Shown here piece after piece: positions 1 to 8,301 of a stretch of DNA of 38,660 nt (positions are counted from its first letter, which is position 1; each line of letters opens with the position of its first letter). Origin of the DNA: an uncultured Roseovarius sp. (lineage in GTDB: Bacteria; Pseudomonadota; Alphaproteobacteria; Rhodobacterales; Rhodobacteraceae). The stretch covers positions 1-38,660 of the forward strand of contig CANNCP010000017.1 of the NCBI GenBank assembly GCA_947503145.1, written 5' to 3'. The position numbers and the translations under genes were made by a program. The notes under the pieces are model-generated. The model did not search any database. It was not told the DNA's origin and saw only the letters and a program-made list of their open reading frames with translations.

Positions 1-11
1 CTCTTTCGCAT
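1..11 (-). CDS. Start of an unidentified gene cut by the window edge
   Basis: On the minus strand an ATG at 11-9 is preceded, seven bases upstream, by a good ribosome binding site (AAGGAG, the complement of 19-24). Only the first three codons (Met-Arg-Lys) lie inside the window, so nothing can be said about function. It would be the next gene after the small truncated gene at 46-234 and is probably co-transcribed with it. The call rests only on the binding site and its spacing. Confidence 0.3.
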
Positions 12-12
12 C

Positions 13-40
13 AGTTTGCTCCTTCGTGGTTGAGCAAACT
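13..40. repeat. 9-bp inverted repeat between two minus-strand genes
   Basis: AGTTTGCTC at 13-21 is repeated inverted as GAGCAAACT at 32-40, with a 10-base loop. On the minus-strand transcript the arm at 13-21 borders and partly overlaps the AAGGAG ribosome binding site of the gene starting at 11, so folding could limit its translation. No T-run follows on either strand, so it is not a standard intrinsic terminator. Confidence 0.45.
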
Positions 41-45
41 CTACA

Positions 46-234
46 TTAAAGTGAGGGATCTCGCGGGGGGCAGGTCAGAGGGAATTCGTTCTTGTAGGCC
101 CGCGCCCTGTCATAGGTCAGGGATTCCATCGCCATGCGCAGTTCTAGCGCGGCATATTTCAGCCGCGTGTCATCGTGCTCCAGAGCCTCGTGGGCACGAT
201 TGAGTGCCTGATGCGCTTCATGTCTGTAATTCAC
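46..234 (-). pseudogene. Truncated small hypothetical protein (62 aa)
   Basis: A GTG start at 234 is preceded by AGAGG with a short spacing. The 62-residue product is hydrophilic and helical, with a conserved-looking core (YAALELRMAMESLTYDRA, about residues 27-44). From memory, this core occurs near the N-terminus of longer hypothetical proteins that continue well past this point; here the frame ends soon after, in a proline-rich tail. I therefore read it as the N-terminal remnant of a longer gene, though a genuine small protein is possible. Its function is unknown. It lies downstream of ectR on the same strand and may be read through from it. Confidence 0.45.
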
Positions 235-375
235 TTTGCCTCTACCGCCGGTTTCCTGCCGCGAAAAAGTGATCCAACATCATGAGCAGAAGTCTAGATC
301 TACGCTTGGCCATGCGCAAACAGACAGTTACCCATCTCGGTGCCGGGACTAAACACCTAGCTGCGCCTTGCTGGG

Positions 376-876
376 TCAATCCGAAAGCGGCAGATCCGGC
401 GCTTGGGTGCGGTGGATTTCCCCCATGTCGAGTAACGGTGAGGCCTCCAGGGTGGACGCGTTCAGCATGGACACGACCCGTTCCAGTGCAGCCACGATCA
501 TCGCCTGCTCCCAGTCTTCCAGGGCTTCGAACTCATCGACGTATTTCTGCTGAAGCGGATCCGGCATGCCCTCGATCGCGCTCCGGCCGGTGTCGGTCAG
601 CACGATGTTGACCTGGCGCCGGTCGACATCCGAGCGCTGGCGTTCGATCATCGCCTTGGCAGCAAGCCTGTCGAGCAGGGTCGAGACGGTCGCAGCGCTG
701 ACGCCCAACTGCTTGGCAATCTCCTTGGGCGTAGCCGTTTTACGGACCAGCAGAATTTGCAGGACGCGAACCTGCACCGGGGTCAGCCCCGCCGATCTGG
801 CCAGATCGCGACCGTAAAGCTCGGTCGCCCGCAAGATTCGGCGCAAGGCGATGAGGGAAATATCGGTCCGATCCAC
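376..876 (-). CDS. ectR: EctR-type MarR family regulator of ectoine genes
   Basis: A 166-residue MarR-family winged-helix repressor. The N-terminal helices support dimerisation. The DNA-binding unit is visible around residues 35-95: a helix-turn-helix (ATPKEIAKQLGVSAATVSTL) is followed by a wing containing the family signature DRRQVNIVLTDTG. It is divergent from ectA with a 242-bp AT-rich gap, the arrangement known for EctR, which represses ectABC-ask until osmotic stress. Start: ATG at 876. The last 25 or so residues are a poorly conserved tail. The MarR assignment is secure; the EctR role is inferred from position and from known EctR systems in methylotrophs and other proteobacteria. Such regulators usually bind next to their own promoter, so autoregulation is likely. 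Confidence 0.85.
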   Translation of the reverse strand: MDRTDISLIALRRILRATELYGRDLARSAGLTPVQVRVLQILLVRKTATPKEIAKQLGVSAATVSTLLDRLAAKAMIERQRSDVDRRQVNIVLTDTGRSAIEGMPDPLQQKYVDEFEALEDWEQAMIVAALERVVSMLNASTLEASPLLDMGEIHRTQAPDLPLSD

Positions 877-1118
877 CAGGCTCTCCTGCCGCTGAATATC
901 GTTTTAATTTAGACGTTTGCGGGCTGTTTCGCAAGGCGATAAAGTAATTAGCCTAGCAAGCGACTAAGTGTGAAGTGCGGGGCGAGAAAGTGACGTATTT
1001 GAGCTATTACACTTATAAAGCAAGAATTGTAGTGAGTGAAAATAATTAGTAATAATATTGCTTAGCATAGTTGATCTTATGCCGAAGCATCGTATATCTA
1101 TGCACTTGAACGAAACAG
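877..1118. promoter_or_regulatory. ectR/ectA divergent control region
   Basis: This 242-bp gap is much more AT-rich than its surroundings from about 940 on. A candidate ectA promoter is TTGATC at 1071-1076 and TATATC at 1093-1098 with a 16-base spacer, which would start transcription just upstream of ectA. An imperfect AT-rich dyad at 1041-1059 (AATA...TATT ends around AATTAGTAAT) overlies the region just ahead of the -35 and is a possible EctR operator. Both are by-eye assignments; the operator is the weaker one. Confidence 0.45.
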
Positions 1119-1673
1119 ATGCCGAGGTATCCCGTGGTCGATATCCACAAGATCAAGTCGCGTCACGATGACGTCCAGTTCCGCAAGCCCGACGCCGAGG
1201 ATGGCGCGCTAATCTGGGATCTGATCGCAGCGTGCAAGCCGCTCGACGAGAATTCCATGTATTGCAACCTGATCCAGTGCGATCACTTCCGCGATACCTG
1301 CATTCTGGCCGAACTCGACGGTATGCATATCGGATGGATTTCCGGCTATGTCCTGCCCGGCGACGCGGAGACGTTCTTTGTCTGGCAGGTCGCCGTTTCG
1401 CCGAAGGCCCGCGGCCTGGGGCTGGCCAAGCGGATGCTGGAGCAGCTTCTGGCGCGCGACGAATGCCGCGATGTCACCCGGATGCAGACGACGATCACCA
1501 AGGACAATGACGCAAGCTGGGCGCTCTTTCGCAGCTTTGCGGATGCCCAGGACGGCGAACTGGACCACGAGGCCCATTTCGAGAGAGAGACCCATTTTCA
1601 GGGCGGACAGGCCACCGAGCACATGGTGACGATCCAGCTGCCGGAGTCCGACGGGTTGGAGGCGGTGGCCTGA
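1119..1673 (+). CDS. ectA: L-2,4-diaminobutyrate N-acetyltransferase
   Basis: Second step of ectoine synthesis: transfers acetyl from acetyl-CoA to the gamma-amino group of L-2,4-diaminobutyrate. The 184-residue GNAT protein has the EctA-typical stretch CKPLDENSMYCNLIQCDHF (about residues 39-57), a beta strand FFVWQVAV, and the acetyl-CoA pyrophosphate loop in ARGLGLAKRML (about 97-107), followed by TTITKDNDASW. The ATG at 1119 has no clear ribosome binding site. A GTG at 1134 has GAGG at 1124-1127 six bases ahead and is an alternative start giving 179 residues. First gene of ectABC-ask; ectB begins 49 bp after the stop. Family length and motifs fit; the start is the only doubt. Confidence 0.93.
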   Translation: MPRYPVVDIHKIKSRHDDVQFRKPDAEDGALIWDLIAACKPLDENSMYCNLIQCDHFRDTCILAELDGMHIGWISGYVLPGDAETFFVWQVAVSPKARGLGLAKRMLEQLLARDECRDVTRMQTTITKDNDASWALFRSFADAQDGELDHEAHFERETHFQGGQATEHMVTIQLPESDGLEAVA

Positions 1674-1722
1674 GCGCCACTGCCCGACCCCGGACCTGAC
1701 ACCCACAAGAAAGGAAACCGTT

Positions 1723-3009
1723 ATGACGACTGATACTTCAGCCGATAAATCCATCTTTGAGCGCCGTGAATCCCAGGTGCGCAGCTATTGTCGCAGTTTT
1801 GATGCGGTGTTCTGCCGCGCGACCGGCTCGACCCTTTTCGATGCGGAAGGCAATAGCTATACTGATTTCCTTTCGGGCTGTTCTTCGCTGAACTACGGTC
1901 ACAACGACCCCGATATGAAGGCCGCGCTGATCGCGCATATTGCCGAGGACGGCATAGCCCACGCGCTCGACATGTATACGAACCCAAAGGCCGAATTTCT
2001 GGAGACGTTCGAGCGGCTGGTACTGGCCCCGCGCGGCATGGATCACAAGGTGATGATGACCGGTCCCACCGGTGCCAACGCGGTCGAGGCAGCGATCAAG
2101 CTGGCGCGCAAGGTGACGGGGCGCAGCAACGTGATTTCCTTCACTAACGGTTTTCACGGCATGACGCTTGGCGCGCTGTCGCTGACAGGCAACGCGGGCA
2201 AGCGCGGTGGTGCTGGCCTGCCGCTCGGCAATGTCACGCACCTGCCTTACGAGGGATCGCTGGGCGAGGATGTGGATACGCTGGCGATGGCCGAGGCCAT
2301 GCTCGATAATGGCTCCAGCGGGATAGACGCGCCTGCGGCCTTCGTGCTGGAACTGGTGCAGGGCGAGGGCGGGCTGACTGCTGCGTCGCGCGAATGGGTC
2401 GAAGGGATCGCAAGGCTGGCCAAAAAGCACGGTGCCAAGCTGATCGTCGACGACATTCAGGCTGGCATCGGTCGCGCCGGCAGTTTCTTCAGCTTCGATG
2501 ACATGGATATCGAGCCGGATATGATCCCGATGGCGAAATCGTTGTCTGGGTTCGGCTTGCCGTTCGCGCTGACGCTGGTCAAGCCGGAACTGGATGTCTG
2601 GACCCCGGCCGAGCATAACGGCACGTTCCGGGGCAACACTCATGCGTTTGTGACCGCCAGGGTCGCACTGGAAAAATTCTGGTCCGATGATGCGTTCAAG
2701 AACGAGATCGCGGAAAAGGCGGCTGTCCTGACCGATGGCTTGCAGCGCATCGCCGAGATGACCCCCGGCGCGCGGCTGAAGGGGCGCGGCATGATGCAGG
2801 GCGTCGATGTCGGCAATGGCGATCTGGCGGGTGCAATCTGCGCCGAGGCGTTCGCGCGCGGGCTGATAATCGAGACGTCCGGTGCCGAGGACGAGGTCGT
2901 CAAGGTCCTGGCGCCGCTGACTACGCCGATGGAGCAGTTCAAGGCCGGATTGGACACCCTCGTAGACGCTGCGCGCAGCTGCGTCGAAACCAAAATTGCA
3001 GCGGAGTAA
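1723..3009 (+). CDS. ectB: Diaminobutyrate--2-oxoglutarate transaminase
   Basis: First committed step of ectoine synthesis: a PLP-dependent class III aminotransferase converting L-aspartate-4-semialdehyde plus glutamate to L-2,4-diaminobutyrate. At 428 residues it has the family's usual length. Visible features are the [18 protein letters not shown] cofactor-binding region (about residues 109-126), [11 protein letters not shown], the LVQGEGG segment, [13 protein letters not shown], and the probable Schiff-base lysine Lys272 in MAKSLSGFG. The start ATG has AAGGAA upstream. It ends four bases before ectC begins, whose ribosome binding site lies inside the last codons of ectB, so the two are probably translationally coupled. 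Confidence 0.96.
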   Translation: MTTDTSADKSIFERRESQVRSYCRSFDAVFCRATGSTLFDAEGNSYTDFLSGCSSLNYGHNDPDMKAALIAHIAEDGIAHALDMYTNPKAEFLETFERLVLAPRGMDHKVMMTGPTGANAVEAAIKLARKVTGRSNVISFTNGFHGMTLGALSLTGNAGKRGGAGLPLGNVTHLPYEGSLGEDVDTLAMAEAMLDNGSSGIDAPAAFVLELVQGEGGLTAASREWVEGIARLAKKHGAKLIVDDIQAGIGRAGSFFSFDDMDIEPDMIPMAKSLSGFGLPFALTLVKPELDVWTPAEHNGTFRGNTHAFVTARVALEKFWSDDAFKNEIAEKAAVLTDGLQRIAEMTPGARLKGRGMMQGVDVGNGDLAGAICAEAFARGLIIETSGAEDEVVKVLAPLTTPMEQFKAGLDTLVDAARSCVETKIAAE

Positions 3010-3013
3010 GGCT

Positions 3014-3397
3014 ATGATCGTTCGTGATATCAATGACTTGAAGAACACCGACAAGGACGTGCATGACGCCCGGTGGACTTCCGTGCGGATGCTGCTGGCG
3101 AGTGACGGGATGGGGTTTTCGTTCCATATCACCACGCTGGAGGCCGGTTCGGAGCATACGTTCCACTACAAGAACCACTTTGAAAGCGTCTATTGCGTGT
3201 CTGGCAGCGGCTCGATCACCGATCTAGCCACGGGCGAAACTCACGCGATCCGCCCCGGCGTCATGTATGCGCTGGATCAGCATGACAAGCATATCCTGCG
3301 CGCCGAAGAAGAACTGGTGATGGCCTGCTGCTTCAACCCGCCGGTGACGGGCAACGAGGTCCATCAGGCGGACGGCTCTTACGTCGCTGCCGACTGA
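3014..3397 (+). CDS. ectC: L-ectoine synthase
   Basis: Final step: cyclises N-gamma-acetyl-diaminobutyrate to ectoine with loss of water. The 127-residue cupin protein starts at the ATG at 3014 (GGAG at 3003-3006, seven bases ahead); an upstream in-frame ATG would add six residues and is rejected. The residues known to bind iron in studied EctC enzymes fall at exactly the same numbers here: Glu57 ([10 protein letters not shown]), Tyr85 and His93. The cupin signature [19 protein letters not shown] is intact. No ectD hydroxylase follows, so this locus alone makes ectoine but not hydroxyectoine. Confidence 0.97.
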   Translation: MIVRDINDLKNTDKDVHDARWTSVRMLLASDGMGFSFHITTLEAGSEHTFHYKNHFESVYCVSGSGSITDLATGETHAIRPGVMYALDQHDKHILRAEEELVMACCFNPPVTGNEVHQADGSYVAAD

Positions 3398-3412
3398 GAC
3401 CATGAATGGGCC

Positions 3413-3451
3413 GGGGGCGGGGTGCGCAGTAGTGACGCACCGTGCGCCCCC
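3413..3451 (+). other. Stem-loop between ectC and ask
   Basis: GGGGGCG (3413-3419) pairs with CGCCCCC (3445-3451), and inside it GGTGCG (3421-3426) pairs with CGCACC (3436-3441), leaving a 9-base loop. No T-run follows, so it is more likely an mRNA-stability or attenuation element that separates ectABC expression from ask than a full terminator. Confidence 0.55.
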
Positions 3452-3509
3452 GCGCATCATGCACCTGATAGAAACAAGAGGCGCCCCGGATCATCGGGAG
3501 CGGACAGTT

Positions 3510-4973
3510 ATGAGCAAAGACACCCAAACCGTTGAAAAGATCGGCGGCACCTCGATGAGCCGCTCGGCCGAACTGCTGCACCCCCTGCTGCTGAATGATG
3601 GCGGCGATCCCTATGGCCGCATCTTTGTCGTGTCGGCCTATGGTGGCATTACCGACATGCTGCTGGAGCACAAGAAAACCGGCGAACCCGGCGTCTATGT
3701 TCATTTTGCCAATGCCGAAAACGCGCATGGCTGGTCCGACGCGCTGAACCGCGTGGCGCAGGCGATGGGCGACGCGCATCGCAAGGTGCTGAGCGCGCCG
3801 GGCGACATTCAGGCAGCGGATGATTTCGTGCGCGAACGGATCGAAGGCGCGCGTTCGTGCCTGACCGACCTGCAACGTCTGTGTTCTTACGGGCATTTCC
3901 GTCTTAGCCAGCATATGGGTATCATCCGCGAGCTGCTGGCGGGCCTTGGCGAAAGCCATTCGGCTCATGTGACGACGCTGCTGTTGCGCCGCGCCGGGGT
4001 GAACGCCCGTTTTGTTGATCTGAGCGGCTGGCGCGACGACCGCGAGTTCACGCTGGACGAGCGGATCGAGCAGGCGTTTCGCGATATCGACTGCGCGCGT
4101 GAATTACCGATCGTGACCGGCTATGCGCAATGCACCGAAAACCTGATGTCGCTTTATGATCGTGGCTATTCCGAAGTCACGTTCAGCCGACTCGCCGCCC
4201 GGATCGGCGCGGCCGAGGCGATCATCCACAAGGAATTTCACCTGTCCTCGGCCGATCCGAAACTGGTCGGGCTCGAAAACGTCAAGAAGCTGGGCCACAC
4301 AAATTATGACGTTGCGGACCAACTGTCGAACATGGGGATGGAGGCGATCCACCCCTCGGCGGCCAAGACCTTGCGACAGGCGGGCATCCCGCTGCGGGTG
4401 ACGAACGCGTTTGAACCCTCCGACCCCGGCACCCTGATCGACGACGCCCCGGCCCAATCCCCGCAGGTGGAAATCCTGACGTCGCTGGATGTCTTTGCGC
4501 TTGAGTTGTTTGAACAGGACATGGTCGGCGTCAAAGGCTATGACGCGACGATCCTTCAGGTACTGACCCGGCACAACGTCAATATCGTTGCCAAGACGTC
4601 GAATGCCAACTCGATCACGCATTACGTCGAGGCATCGCCAAAGTTGCTCAAGCGGGTCGAAAATGACCTGACTGTGGAGTATCCGACTGCCTCCGTCACG
4701 ATTCGCGGGCTTTCTGTTGTAGCGGCAATCGGGCGTGACCTGAGCGGTTTGAATGCACTCGGGAGCGGATTTGCCGCGCTGGAACACGCCGATATCGCGC
4801 CGGTCGCCGTGCAGCAGGGGCCGCGCAACGTGGACATCCTGTTTGTCACCGCCCGCGATGATGCGGATGCCGCCGTCCGGGCACTGCATCGAGCATTGGT
4901 CGAGCAGAACGGTGAAAACGGGCGCGAGGCGCAGGGCACGAAGGTCAAAGGCGGACCTCAATTGGCCGCGTGA
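3510..4973 (+). CDS. ask: Ectoine-specific aspartate kinase
   Basis: ATP-dependent aspartokinase of the Ask_Ect subgroup, which feeds aspartyl phosphate, the precursor of aspartate semialdehyde, into ectoine synthesis. In known cases it is less sensitive to amino-acid feedback than the general enzyme. The 487-residue protein begins at the ATG at 3510, with GGGAG upstream; the open frame runs back to 3402 but the N-terminal kinase motif VEKIGGTSMSRS fits the shorter start. The kinase domain continues with FVVSAYGGITDMLLEHK and FTLDERI, and two ACT-type regulatory repeats occupy roughly the last 160 residues (QDMVGVKGYD... and LSVVAAIGRDLSGL). Last gene of the ectoine operon, 112 bp after ectC. 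Confidence 0.92.
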   Translation: MSKDTQTVEKIGGTSMSRSAELLHPLLLNDGGDPYGRIFVVSAYGGITDMLLEHKKTGEPGVYVHFANAENAHGWSDALNRVAQAMGDAHRKVLSAPGDIQAADDFVRERIEGARSCLTDLQRLCSYGHFRLSQHMGIIRELLAGLGESHSAHVTTLLLRRAGVNARFVDLSGWRDDREFTLDERIEQAFRDIDCARELPIVTGYAQCTENLMSLYDRGYSEVTFSRLAARIGAAEAIIHKEFHLSSADPKLVGLENVKKLGHTNYDVADQLSNMGMEAIHPSAAKTLRQAGIPLRVTNAFEPSDPGTLIDDAPAQSPQVEILTSLDVFALELFEQDMVGVKGYDATILQVLTRHNVNIVAKTSNANSITHYVEASPKLLKRVENDLTVEYPTASVTIRGLSVVAAIGRDLSGLNALGSGFAALEHADIAPVAVQQGPRNVDILFVTARDDADAAVRALHRALVEQNGENGREAQGTKVKGGPQLAA

Positions 4974-5040
4974 GATCGTAGGGCCACCAGCTACTTTCAG
5001 GCAGATCGGGTTCGACCTCTTATTCGCCTCCGAGATGCGC

Positions 5041-5157
5041 AAAACCAGGGTCCAGCGGATGCGTGCCTACTCGAACTGGCGGCGGCATCGTGGTGAGGTT
5101 TTCGCGAAGATCAACGGCGAGAGGCAATACCAGTGGCGGGCAGAGGTGTCGGGGTAG
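5041..5157 (+). pseudogene. IS6-type transposase remnant
   Basis: A short frame ending in a stop at 5155-5157 encodes W-R-R-H-R-G-E-V-F-A-K-I-N-G-E-R-Q-Y followed by QWRAEVSG. It resembles the start of the catalytic core of IS6-family transposases (typically W.H.DEVFVKINGE...YLWRAVD). The first catalytic aspartate, expected just before Glu-Val-Phe, is Gly here (GGT, one transition from GAT). Nothing of the rest of the DDE domain follows. It appears to be a small decayed fragment; no terminal repeats were found. The match is by memory of the motif, not a search. Confidence 0.6.
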
Positions 5158-5196
5158 GGCGGGCTTCAGACCTGCCCTGCGGGTATAAAAACGGCC

Positions 5197-5225
5197 TTGA
5201 AACCATACGGGGTCGGGGCTATACG
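5197..5225 (+). promoter_or_regulatory. Probable promoter of rplO-secY-adk
   Basis: TTGAAA (5197-5202) and TATACG (5220-5225) are separated by exactly 17 bases. The -35 matches five of six consensus bases and the -10 four of six. It lies about 100 bp ahead of rplO and downstream of the transposase remnant, so it would give the ribosomal genes transcription independent of the ectoine operon. Confidence 0.6.
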
Positions 5226-5323
5226 CCCCCGGGTGGCGCCATGTGTGTCACGAACCAACCCAATCAAGCCGCGTTCGGCCACTCCCGTCGCTGGGGGTCG
5301 CATCCGGCATAAGGAGAAGCGAC

Positions 5324-5797
5324 ATGAAGCTGCATGAACTGCACGATAACGAAGGCGCCACCAAGAAACGCAAACGCGTTGGCCGTGGTGCTGGCTCTGG
5401 CATGGGTAAAACCGGCGGCCGGGGTATCAAAGGCCAGAAATCCCGTTCGGGTGTGGCGATCAAGGGCTTTGAGGGTGGCCAGATGCCGCTCTACCAACGT
5501 CTGCCCAAGCGCGGCTTTACCAAGCCGAACCGCAAGAAATTCGCCGTGGTGAACCTTGGCTTGATCCAGAAATTCATCGACGACAAGAAGCTTGATGCAG
5601 GCGCTGCGATCACCGAAGACGCGCTGCTGGCATGTGGCCTGGTACGTCGTAAACTGGACGGTGTGCGCATCCTCGCCAAGGGCGATATCAGCGCCAAGGT
5701 CACGCTGGAAGTCACCGGCGCATCGAAATCCGCGGTCGACGCAGTCGAGAAGGCCGGCGGCAGCCTGACGATCACAACCGCGCAAGCGGCTGAATAA
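5324..5797 (+). CDS. rplO: 50S ribosomal protein L15
   Basis: Large-subunit protein L15, 157 residues, cytoplasmic, bound to 23S rRNA. The basic glycine-rich N-terminal tail is characteristic ([20 protein letters not shown], about residues 23-42), followed by [18 protein letters not shown]. The start ATG at 5324 has GGAGA nine bases ahead; the frame extends back to 5243 but those 27 residues do not belong to L15. In most bacteria rplO follows rpmD in the spc operon. Here the upstream neighbours are the ectoine genes and a transposase remnant, so the operon has been split or something has been inserted before it. Confidence 0.98.
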   Translation: MKLHELHDNEGATKKRKRVGRGAGSGMGKTGGRGIKGQKSRSGVAIKGFEGGQMPLYQRLPKRGFTKPNRKKFAVVNLGLIQKFIDDKKLDAGAAITEDALLACGLVRRKLDGVRILAKGDISAKVTLEVTGASKSAVDAVEKAGGSLTITTAQAAE

Positions 5798-5850
5798 GAG
5801 GTTGTGAGCGGCCCCGCTGCCGCTTACATATCTTTTAAGTTTTTCAAACA

Positions 5851-5887
5851 CGCCGCCGGCTCGCTGAGAAACAGCGGCCCGGCGGCG
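5851..5887. other. Strong stem-loop between rplO and secY
   Basis: CGCCGCCGG (5851-5859) pairs with CCGGCGGCG (5879-5887). Inside it CGCTG (5862-5866) pairs with CAGCG (5872-5876) around an AGAAA loop, leaving a 2x2 internal loop. It is not followed by a T-run, and secY begins 22 bases later, so it is probably a processing, stability or attenuation element within the operon and not an end point. Confidence 0.6.
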
Positions 5888-5909
5888 TTGTCATAAAAAA
5901 GAGAGCCGC

Positions 5910-7277
5910 ATGGTATCCGCAGCAGAACAAATGGCCGCCAACACCAGTTGGGCCGCACTCGGCAAGGCGACAGACCTTCGCAAGCGCATCTTCTTCACGC
6001 TGGGCCTGCTGGTCGTCTACCGACTGGGCACGTTCATCCCGGTCCCCGGCATCGACGGGGTGGAGCTGCGCGCATTCATGGATGGCGCGGCGTCCGGCAT
6101 CGGTGGCATGCTGTCGATGTTCACCGGTGGCGCGTTGGGGCGGATGGGTGTTTTTGCGCTGGGGATCATGCCTTACATCTCGGCCTCGATCATCGTGCAG
6201 TTGATGACGTCGATGGTGCCCGCGCTGGAGCAACTCAAGAAAGAGGGCGAGCAGGGGCGCAAGAAAATCAACCAGTACACGCGCTATGGCACGGTATTTC
6301 TGGCAACGCTGCAATCCTATGGTCTGGCTGTCAGCCTGCAGTCGGGCGATCTGGTCACCAATCCCGGCGGGTTCTTTATCGCGTCCTGCATGATCACCCT
6401 GGTAGGGGGCACCATGTTCCTGATGTGGCTGGGCGAACAGATCACCCAGCGTGGCATCGGTAACGGTATCAGCCTGATCATCTTTGTCGGTATCATCGCC
6501 GAGGTTCCCGCGGCTCTGGCGCAGTTCCTTGCATCGGGGCGTTCGGGCGCGATCAGCCCGGCGGTGATCATCGGGGTGATCGTGATGGTGATCGGTGCCA
6601 TCGCATTCATCGTTTTCATGGAGCGCAGCCTGCGCAAGATCCATATTCAGTACCCACGTCGCCAGGTCGGCATGAAGGTCTATGACGGCGGGTCGAGCCA
6701 TCTGCCGATCAAGATCAACCCGTCAGGGGTGATTCCGCCGATCTTTGCCTCGTCGCTGTTGCTGCTGCCTGCCACGATCTCGACGTTTTCGGGGGCGCAA
6801 TCGACCAACCCGATCATGTCTACGGTTCTCGCTTATTTTGGCCCGGGCCAGCCGCTATATCTTCTGTTTTTCGCAATCATGGTCGTATTCTTTACCTATT
6901 TCTACACCTACAATGTCGCGTTCAAGACTGACGATGTGGCGGACAATCTGAAGAACCAGAACGGCTTTGTTCCGGGCATCCGGCCAGGAAAGAAGACCAC
7001 CGAGTATCTCGACTATGTGGTCGCCCGGATTCTGGTTTTGGGATCGGCCTATCTGACGGCAATTTGTCTCTTGCCCGAGATCCTGCGCGCCCAGTTTGCC
7101 ATTCCATTCTATTTTGGCGGCACTTCGGTGCTGATTGTCGTGTCGGTCACCATGGATACAATCCAGCAGGTGCAGAGCCATCTTCTGGCGCACCAGTATG
7201 AAGGGCTAATCGAAAAATCACAGCTAAGCGGTAAGGGGAAACGCCGCGCGCGTAGAAAAGGGGCAGCACGCCGATGA
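5910..7277 (+). CDS. secY: Sec translocase channel subunit SecY
   Basis: Pore-forming subunit of the SecYEG protein-conducting channel in the inner membrane. The 455-residue protein shows the expected ten hydrophobic segments. Motifs include [11 protein letters not shown] near the end of the first segment, [14 protein letters not shown] (the plug and second-helix region), [21 protein letters not shown] in a cytoplasmic loop, and [20 protein letters not shown]. The C-terminus is a short very basic tail ([14 protein letters not shown]). The start follows AGAGAG. The stop overlaps the adk start by four bases (ATGA), so the two are translationally coupled. Confidence 0.98.
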   Translation: MVSAAEQMAANTSWAALGKATDLRKRIFFTLGLLVVYRLGTFIPVPGIDGVELRAFMDGAASGIGGMLSMFTGGALGRMGVFALGIMPYISASIIVQLMTSMVPALEQLKKEGEQGRKKINQYTRYGTVFLATLQSYGLAVSLQSGDLVTNPGGFFIASCMITLVGGTMFLMWLGEQITQRGIGNGISLIIFVGIIAEVPAALAQFLASGRSGAISPAVIIGVIVMVIGAIAFIVFMERSLRKIHIQYPRRQVGMKVYDGGSSHLPIKINPSGVIPPIFASSLLLLPATISTFSGAQSTNPIMSTVLAYFGPGQPLYLLFFAIMVVFFTYFYTYNVAFKTDDVADNLKNQNGFVPGIRPGKKTTEYLDYVVARILVLGSAYLTAICLLPEILRAQFAIPFYFGGTSVLIVVSVTMDTIQQVQSHLLAHQYEGLIEKSQLSGKGKRRARRKGAARR

Positions 7278-7918
7278 ACATCATTCTTCTCGGACCGCCG
7301 GGCGCGGGCAAAGGAACACAAGCGCACCTTCTGGTCAGCGAGCGGGGAATGATCCAGCTCAGCACCGGCGATATGCTGCGCGAGGCCAAGGACAGCGGCA
7401 CAGAAATGGGTCAGCGCGTGGCCGAGGTGATGGCGCGCGGCGAACTGGTGACGGACGAGATCGTGATTGCCCTGATCCGCGAAAAGCTCGAAGGCGACAA
7501 TGCCGGCGGTTTCATCTTTGACGGTTTCCCGCGCACGCTGGCACAGGCCGACGCCTTGGGCGAATTGCTGAACGATTGCGACGAGACCCTGGATGTGGTT
7601 GTCGAGATGCAGGTGGATGACGAGGCGCTGGTCAGCCGCATCACTGCCCGCTCGACCTGCGCGGACTGCGGCGAGGTCTATAACGACAACACCAAGCCGA
7701 TCCCCGAGGATGGCATCTGTACCAAGTGCGGCAATGCCACAGAGTTCAAGCGCCGCGCTGACGATAACGAAGAGGCGCTGCGCAACCGGCTGATGGAATA
7801 CTACAAGAAAACATCGCCGCTGATCGGTTACTACTATGCCAAAGGCATGCTGAAATCTGTCAATGGTCTCGGTGAGATTGACGAGGTCAAGGCAGCTATT
7901 GCAAAGGTGCTGAGCTAA
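7274..7918 (+). CDS. adk: Adenylate kinase
   Basis: Interconverts ATP and AMP with two ADP in the cytoplasm. The 214-residue long-form enzyme has the P-loop GPPGAGKGT (residues 7-15, Lys13), the AMP-binding DGFPRT (83-88), and a LID domain with four cysteines at 129, 132, 149 and 152, the zinc-binding type also common in Gram-positives. The start overlaps the secY stop. The rplO-secY-adk order is the usual end of the spc operon. Confidence 0.98.
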   Translation: MNIILLGPPGAGKGTQAHLLVSERGMIQLSTGDMLREAKDSGTEMGQRVAEVMARGELVTDEIVIALIREKLEGDNAGGFIFDGFPRTLAQADALGELLNDCDETLDVVVEMQVDDEALVSRITARSTCADCGEVYNDNTKPIPEDGICTKCGNATEFKRRADDNEEALRNRLMEYYKKTSPLIGYYYAKGMLKSVNGLGEIDEVKAAIAKVLS

Positions 7919-8301
7919 GCGCCTGAGCGCTTTCTTGCGGGGCAGGCGTGATGTCGGCTGCTTTCCGGCACCCCGGATCGCCACAGTGGGCCGTAGCCGC
8001 GTATGCGAGGGCTTTTGTGATCCGGAGCTTCTTAGAAAACCCCGGTATTCTGCGCGTAGATCGGGGTAAAAGCGGTGAACCGGTACTCTATTGCGTCTGC
8101 GCATGACCGAGGGGTTGACGCCCTCCTGAAATCCTCCTAACCAGCACCATCTCTCAAGAGAGAATGATTCCCCCGCGGGCCTGCCCAAAAGAGGAATCGA
8201 CCACCTGAATTCAGCTGCGGCCCGGTGCGTGAACGCCTCGGGTTTATGTTGTGAAAAAAGGGTCTGGTATTACGGACCCGCAACGAAAAAGGAAACGACA
8301 C
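7919..8301 (+). promoter_or_regulatory. adk-rpsM intergenic region with the alpha-operon promoter
   Basis: This 383-bp gap holds no convincing gene. A good promoter candidate is TTGACG at 8115-8120 with TAACCA at 8138-8143 (17-base spacer), which would start the rpsM operon with a leader of about 150 bases. Upstream, CCGGATC (7973-7979) and GATCCGG (8019-8025) form a 7-bp inverted repeat around a long loop, possibly ending adk transcription, though no T-run follows. Just ahead of the rpsM ribosome binding site, GGGTC (8260-8264) can pair with GACCC (8275-8279). That could hide or expose the start, but I have no direct evidence for regulation. Confidence 0.55.

Noticed and set aside
282..611. 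Plus-strand frame of 109 residues at the 3' end of ectR
   Set aside because: Mostly antisense to ectR, with a composition typical of a shadow frame and no ribosome binding site.
1738..3135. Long antisense frame (465 residues) opposite ectB and ectC
   Set aside because: High-GC genes commonly leave such open antisense frames; ectB and ectC are unambiguous.
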